Shown here: piece by piece, positions 60,281 through 64,000 of the stretch
How the letters are laid out: the number at the start of each line of letters is the position of its first letter
Position numbering within the stretch: position 1 is the first letter of the stretch
DNA from: Klebsiella quasivariicola
Lineage (GTDB): Bacteria; Pseudomonadota; Gammaproteobacteria; Enterobacterales; Enterobacteriaceae
NCBI RefSeq assembly: GCF_002269255.1
Contig: NZ_CP022823.1
Coordinates: forward strand, 4,650,001 to 4,714,000
Reading direction: 5' to 3'
Length of the DNA: 64,000 nucleotides
Position numbers and translations under genes: made by a program
Notes under the pieces: generated by a model
The model's input: only the letters and a program-made list of their open reading frames with translations
Database searches by the model: none
What the model was told of the DNA's origin: nothing

Positions 60281-60406
60281 TTTTACTTTCATCCTGTTGG
60301 TGAATAACTCGATAAAAGCATAATACACAAACTGATAACTCGAAAAAATCAGATTTAAATTGCTTTAATGATCGTTTTTTACGAACCAAAGAGCAGACAT
60401 AAGATG

Positions 60407-60434
60407 AAAAAAAGCCCGGACGCAAGGCCCGGGC
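60407..60434 (-). terminator. dnaKJ terminator
   Basis: Minus strand GCCCGG (60434-60429) pairs with CCGGGC (60419-60414), followed by TTTTTTT, 22 bp after the dnaJ stop. Confidence 0.88.
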
Positions 60435-60455
60435 CGGATACCAGCAAAAACGGAA

Positions 60456-61589
60456 TTAGCGGGTCAGGTCGTCGAAGAACTTCTTCACGCCGTCAAAGAA
60501 GCTTTTAGAACGCGGGCTGTTGTTCTCCCCGGTCGGACCGCCGAAGCTCTCCTGCAGCTCTTTCAGCAGCTGTTTCTGTTTCTCGTTAAGCCCCACCGGC
60601 GTCTCCACCACCACGCGGCACAGCAGATCGCCCTGTGCCCCGCCGCGAACGGACTTCACGCCCTTTCCACGCATGCGGAACAGCTTGCCGGTCTGGGTTT
60701 CACCTGGAATTTTCAGGTTGACGCGACCGTCGAGCGTCGGGACCTCAATCTCACCGCCCAGCGCTGCCATGGTGAAGTTAATCGGAACTTCGCAGTACAG
60801 GTTATTGCCTTCACGCTCAAAGATAGCGTGCTGCTTCACCTGGACCTGAACGTACAGATCCCCTGCCGGTGCGCCATGCTCGCCAGCCTCGCCTTCACCC
60901 GCCAGACGGATCCGGTCGCCGGTGTCGACACCCGCCGGAATTTTAACCGACAGAGTTTTGGTCTTCTCGACACGGCCGTGGCCATGACATTTATTGCATG
61001 GATCTTTAATCAGCGTACCGCGCCCCTGACAGTGCGGACAGGTTTGCTGTACCGCAAAGAAGCCCTGGCGCATCTGCACCTGGCCCGCGCCATGACAGGT
61101 TGGACAGGTCTGCGGTTTGCTGCCGGCCTTGGCGCCGCTGCCGTGACAGACGTCGCACTCTTCCAGCGTCGGAATACGGATCTCTTTGGTGACGCCACGC
61201 ACCGCTTCTTCCAGCGTCAGCTCCATGTTGTAACGGAGATCGGCGCCGCGCGCCGCGCGCTGACGACCACGTCCGCCGCCAAAGATATCGCCGAAGACAT
61301 CGCCAAAGATATCGCTGAAGTCCGCACCGCCGCCAAAACCGCCGCCGCCGCCCATTCCGCCCTGCTCAAAGGCCGCGTGGCCGTACTGATCGTAGGCCGC
61401 ACGCTTCTGGGCATCAGTCAGGATTTCATACGCTTCTTTGATTTCTTTAAATTTGGCTTCGGCCTCTTTATCTCCCTGGTTGCGGTCCGGGTGATATTTC
61501 ATGGCCAGGCGCTTATAAGCCTTTTTGATTTCACGCTCTTCCGCTGTTTTGGAAACGCCTAAAATCTCGTAGTAATCTTGCTTTGCCAT
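60456..61589 (-). CDS. dnaJ: Hsp40 co-chaperone DnaJ
   Basis: DnaJ delivers unfolded proteins to DnaK and stimulates its ATPase. The 377-residue product has the J domain (about 1-70, HPD in YHPDRNQG), a Gly/Phe-rich linker (about 77-108), four CxxCxGxG zinc repeats (about 145-205) and the C-terminal substrate-binding domain. It is 87 bp after dnaK and shares its heat-shock promoters. Confidence 0.98.
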   Translation of the reverse strand: MAKQDYYEILGVSKTAEEREIKKAYKRLAMKYHPDRNQGDKEAEAKFKEIKEAYEILTDAQKRAAYDQYGHAAFEQGGMGGGGGFGGGADFSDIFGDVFGDIFGGGRGRQRAARGADLRYNMELTLEEAVRGVTKEIRIPTLEECDVCHGSGAKAGSKPQTCPTCHGAGQVQMRQGFFAVQQTCPHCQGRGTLIKDPCNKCHGHGRVEKTKTLSVKIPAGVDTGDRIRLAGEGEAGEHGAPAGDLYVQVQVKQHAIFEREGNNLYCEVPINFTMAALGGEIEVPTLDGRVNLKIPGETQTGKLFRMRGKGVKSVRGGAQGDLLCRVVVETPVGLNEKQKQLLKELQESFGGPTGENNSPRSKSFFDGVKKFFDDLTR

Positions 61590-61676
61590 CGGTGTTTTTC
61601 AGCCCCTTAACATGCGTGCACGGGCGGAGAGGAAACCTCTTCGCCCGTGCCAGTGTTTTACCCGTTCAAAGGGCGA

Positions 61677-63593
61677 TTATTTTTTATCTTTCACTTCTTC
61701 GAACTCAGCGTCGACAACATCGTCGTCTTTCGCGTTGCTCGCCTGAGCGTCAGCGGAACCCGCCTGCTGCTGAGCGTGCTGCTGCTGAGCAATTTCCATC
61801 AGCTTCTGCGAAGCCTGCGCCAGCGCCTGCATTTTCGCTTCGATATCCGCTTTGTCTTCGCCTTTCAGCGACGTTTCCAGCGCGGTCAGTGCAGACTCGA
61901 TGGCAGTTTTGTCGTCAGCCGGCAGTTTATCGCCTGCTTCTTCAACCTGCTTGCGAGTGCTGTGCAGCAGATGGTCACCCTGGTTACGAGTCTGTACCAG
62001 CTCTTCGAACTTACGGTCAGATTCGGCGTTAGCTTCTGCTTCGCGAACCATTTTCTGAATTTCTTCTTCATTCAGACCGGAAGACGCCTTGATGGTGATC
62101 TTCTGCTCTTTACCGCTGTTTTTGTCTTTCGCGGAAACGTGCAGGATACCGTCAGCATCGATGTCGAAGGTGACTTCGATCTGCGGCATGCCGCGCGGCG
62201 CCGGGTTAATACCATCCAGGTTGAACTGACCCAGAGATTTGTTATCAGACGCGCGTTTACGCTCACCCTGCAGCACATGGATGGTTACCGCAGACTGGTT
62301 GTCTTCAGCGGTAGAGAACACCTGGCTGTGCTTGGTCGGGATAGTGGTGTTTTTGCTGATCAGCGCAGTCATCACGCCGCCCATGGTTTCGATACCCAGT
62401 GACAGCGGGGTTACGTCGAGCAGCAGAACGTCTTTCACATCACCCGTCAGTACACCGCCCTGAACGGCAGCACCGATCGCCACGGCTTCATCCGGGTTAA
62501 CGTCTTTACGCGGTTCTTTACCAAAGAACTCGGCCACTTTCTTCTGCACCATCGGCATACGTGTCTGACCACCAACGAGGATCACGTCGTTGATATCAGA
62601 AACGGACAGACCGGCATCCTGCAGAGCAACTTTCAGCGGCTCGATGGAACGGTTAACCAGGTCTTCAACCAGGCTTTCCAGTTTCGCGCGAGTCACTTTG
62701 ATGTTCATGTGTTTCGGACCGGTCGCGTCTGCAGTGATATACGGCAGGTTAACGTCGGTCTGCTGAGCAGAAGACAGTTCGATCTTCGCTTTCTCAGCGG
62801 CTTCTTTCAGACGCTGCATCGCCAGCGGGTCGTTGCGCAGGTCAATGCCCTGATCTTTCTTAAACTCATCAACGAGATAGTTGATCAGACGCGTATCGAA
62901 GTCTTCACCGCCCAGGTGGGTGTCACCGTTGGTTGCCAGTACTTCAAAGGTTTTTTCGCCATCAACTTCGTCAATTTCGATAATAGAGATATCGAAAGTA
63001 CCACCACCGAGGTCGTATACCGCGATAGTACGGTTGCCAACTTCTTTATCCAGACCGTAAGCCAGCGCAGCCGCGGTCGGTTCGTTGATGATACGTTTGA
63101 CTTCCAGACCAGCAATACGGCCAGCATCTTTAGTTGCCTGACGCTGCGCATCGTTGAAGTAAGCCGGTACGGTGATAACCGCTTCAGTTACCGGTTCACC
63201 CAGGTAATCTTCAGCCGTTTTCTTCATTTTTTTCAGCACTTCAGCAGAGATCTGCGGCGGTGCAGTTTTGGTGCCTTTCACATCCAGCCATGCGTCGCCA
63301 TTGTCTGCGGCAACAATTTTGTATGGCATGATAGAAACATCACGCTGAACTTCTTCGTCCTGGAAGCGGCGGCCAATCAGGCGTTTAATCGCAAACAGGG
63401 TGTTTTGCGGGTTTGTCACTGCCTGACGTTTAGCCGGCTGACCAACCAGAGTTTCACCATCCTGGGTATAGGCAATGATAGAAGGCGTGGTGCGATCGCC
63501 TTCGGCGTTCTCCAGCACGCGTGCAGTAGTGCCATCCATAATCGCTACACAAGAGTTGGTAGTACCCAGGTCGATACCAATAATTTTACCCAT
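61677..63593 (-). CDS. dnaK: Hsp70 chaperone DnaK
   Basis: DnaK is the major Hsp70, also restraining sigma-32. The 638-residue product has the nucleotide-binding domain (GIDLGTTNSCVAIMDG at the N-terminus; VYDLGGGTFD near 195), the linker DVLLLDVTPLSLG near 390, the substrate-binding domain and lid, and a C-terminal DDVVDAEFEEV tail. Strongly biased codon use matches high expression. Confidence 0.99.
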   Translation of the reverse strand: MGKIIGIDLGTTNSCVAIMDGTTARVLENAEGDRTTPSIIAYTQDGETLVGQPAKRQAVTNPQNTLFAIKRLIGRRFQDEEVQRDVSIMPYKIVAADNGDAWLDVKGTKTAPPQISAEVLKKMKKTAEDYLGEPVTEAVITVPAYFNDAQRQATKDAGRIAGLEVKRIINEPTAAALAYGLDKEVGNRTIAVYDLGGGTFDISIIEIDEVDGEKTFEVLATNGDTHLGGEDFDTRLINYLVDEFKKDQGIDLRNDPLAMQRLKEAAEKAKIELSSAQQTDVNLPYITADATGPKHMNIKVTRAKLESLVEDLVNRSIEPLKVALQDAGLSVSDINDVILVGGQTRMPMVQKKVAEFFGKEPRKDVNPDEAVAIGAAVQGGVLTGDVKDVLLLDVTPLSLGIETMGGVMTALISKNTTIPTKHSQVFSTAEDNQSAVTIHVLQGERKRASDNKSLGQFNLDGINPAPRGMPQIEVTFDIDADGILHVSAKDKNSGKEQKITIKASSGLNEEEIQKMVREAEANAESDRKFEELVQTRNQGDHLLHSTRKQVEEAGDKLPADDKTAIESALTALETSLKGEDKADIEAKMQALAQASQKLMEIAQQQHAQQQAGSADAQASNAKDDDVVDAEFEEVKDKK

Positions 63594-63640
63594 CTAAACG
63601 TCTCCACTAAAAATTCGATCAACATGTGGTTGTGAACCTG

Positions 63641-63669
63641 TAATAAGGGCGAAACGTGCGGTTTCAACT
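63641..63669 (-). promoter_or_regulatory. dnaK proximal heat-shock promoter (P2-like)
   Basis: Minus strand TTGAAAC (63667-63661) and a CCCTTATTA -10 region (63649-63641) correspond to E. coli dnaK P2, about 50 bp before the dnaK start. Confidence 0.7.
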
Positions 63670-63715
63670 GCCCAGACATCATTTTTTTTCAGGTTCTTCA
63701 CTGCGGTTGACTACA

Positions 63716-63746
63716 AGATGGGGTCGCCCACTCCGGCATCAAGGGG
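63716..63746 (-). promoter_or_regulatory. dnaK sigma-32 heat-shock promoter (P1)
   Basis: Minus strand CCCCTTGATG (63746-63737), a 13-bp spacer and CCCCATCT (63723-63716) match the sigma-32 consensus CTTGAAA-N13-CCCCATNT with small changes in the -35. About 125 bp upstream of the dnaK start. The rest of the 397-bp gap to 63990 is A/T-rich and shows no gene. Confidence 0.85.
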
Positions 63747-63990
63747 CAAGCATAAAAATTTTTTGCGTCGGGCGGGCGACCGTGGTTCCACACGGCTGCG
63801 AACGACTTCCTGGAAAAGGTCGCAGGATGTCAAAAAAGGCGTGGACGCGAACATATAAATAACGAATAAAAAAGTTAATTATATTCATAATATCATTGAC
63901 ATAACCCGCAATACTTGCGCGCTAAAAGCCCCGTTTCCCTGGTGATAATATCCCCCGCCGTCGCACTTCACTTATTCAGGGAACAAATTG

Positions 63991-64000
63991 ATGAAATCAC
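63991..64000 (+). CDS. yaaI: Start of yaaI (periplasmic protein of unknown function), truncated by the window
   Basis: Only ATGAAATCAC is visible, giving Met-Lys-Ser. In E. coli yaaI lies divergent from dnaK at this place and also begins Met-Lys-Ser. CAGGGA lies about nine bases upstream as a possible ribosome-binding site. Identity rests on synteny, so it is tentative. Confidence 0.45.

Noticed and set aside
1..64000. CRISPR arrays, tRNA or rRNA genes, prophage or integron structures
   Set aside because: I saw no regularly spaced repeats, cloverleaf-forming sequences, rRNA segments, integrases or phage genes. The only mobile element recognised is the IS110-family copy.

Overview
The window is chromosomal DNA from an enterobacterium, almost certainly Klebsiella pneumoniae or a very close relative. 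The housekeeping genes follow the gene order of the first two minutes of the E. coli map, read in reverse (araD-polB-rapA-rluA / djlA-lptD-surA-pdxA-rsmA-apaGH / folA-kefC-kefF / carB-carA / dapB / rihC-ispH-fkpB-lspA-ileS-ribF / rpsT / nhaR-nhaA / dnaJ-dnaK / yaaI). This backbone carries the two citrate loci typical of Klebsiella: citW-citX with divergent citY-citZ (7.2-11.9 kb), and citCDEFG with divergent citS-oadGAB-citAB (36.4-48.6 kb). Identification rests on protein sequence recognition from memory; no database was searched.

Layout. 0.1-7.1 kb: araD, an SOS-type polB, the RNA polymerase recycling ATPase rapA and the pseudouridine synthase rluA. 7.2-11.9 kb: citrate/acetate exchanger CitW, prosthetic-group transferase CitX, and the two-component pair CitY/CitZ. 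11.9-19.8 kb: djlA, then the outer-membrane/maintenance cluster lptD-surA-pdxA-rsmA-apaG-apaH. 19.8-21.0 kb: an IS110-family (IS621-like) insertion sequence inside a REP palindrome. 21.2-24.2 kb: folA, kefC, kefF. 24.3-29.9 kb: an accessory sugar-acid locus (MFS carrier, 2-hydroxyacid dehydrogenase, IdnR-like repressor, and divergent idnO-like, gluconokinase and YhcH genes). 29.9-36.1 kb: a small lipoprotein, carB, carA, dapB. 36.4-48.6 kb: the anaerobic citrate fermentation island. 48.6-51.6 kb: AlaX-type editing protein, a LysR regulator, a DUF805 protein and rihC. 51.6-64 kb: the ispH to ribF cluster, rpsT, nhaR-nhaA, dnaJ-dnaK and the first codons of yaaI.

How the genes work together. In the fermentation island CitS imports citrate with Na+. 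Citrate lyase (CitD acyl carrier, CitE, CitF) splits it to acetate and oxaloacetate, and OadGAB decarboxylates oxaloacetate while pumping Na+ out. CitC acetylates the lyase prosthetic group and CitG makes the group's precursor. The transferase CitX that attaches it is missing from this operon and is encoded 29 kb away beside CitW. CitA/CitB control the island, and the paralogous CitY/CitZ sit beside citWX. Both divergent intergenic regions contain the same 14-bp motif, and CitB and CitZ share an identical candidate recognition helix.

The most notable element is the insertion sequence. Its 195-bp left non-coding end folds like the bridge RNA of IS621. One guide segment equals the REP sequence left of the insertion, and a second equals the element's own right end, so both ends can be placed at CT core dinucleotides and the empty REP site reconstructed. 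Other points of interest are CitY substitutions at two citrate-contact positions, a 142-bp inverted-repeat-bounded insert between carA and carB, and a polB control region in which a LexA-like box, a terminator hairpin and a perfect -10 element overlap.
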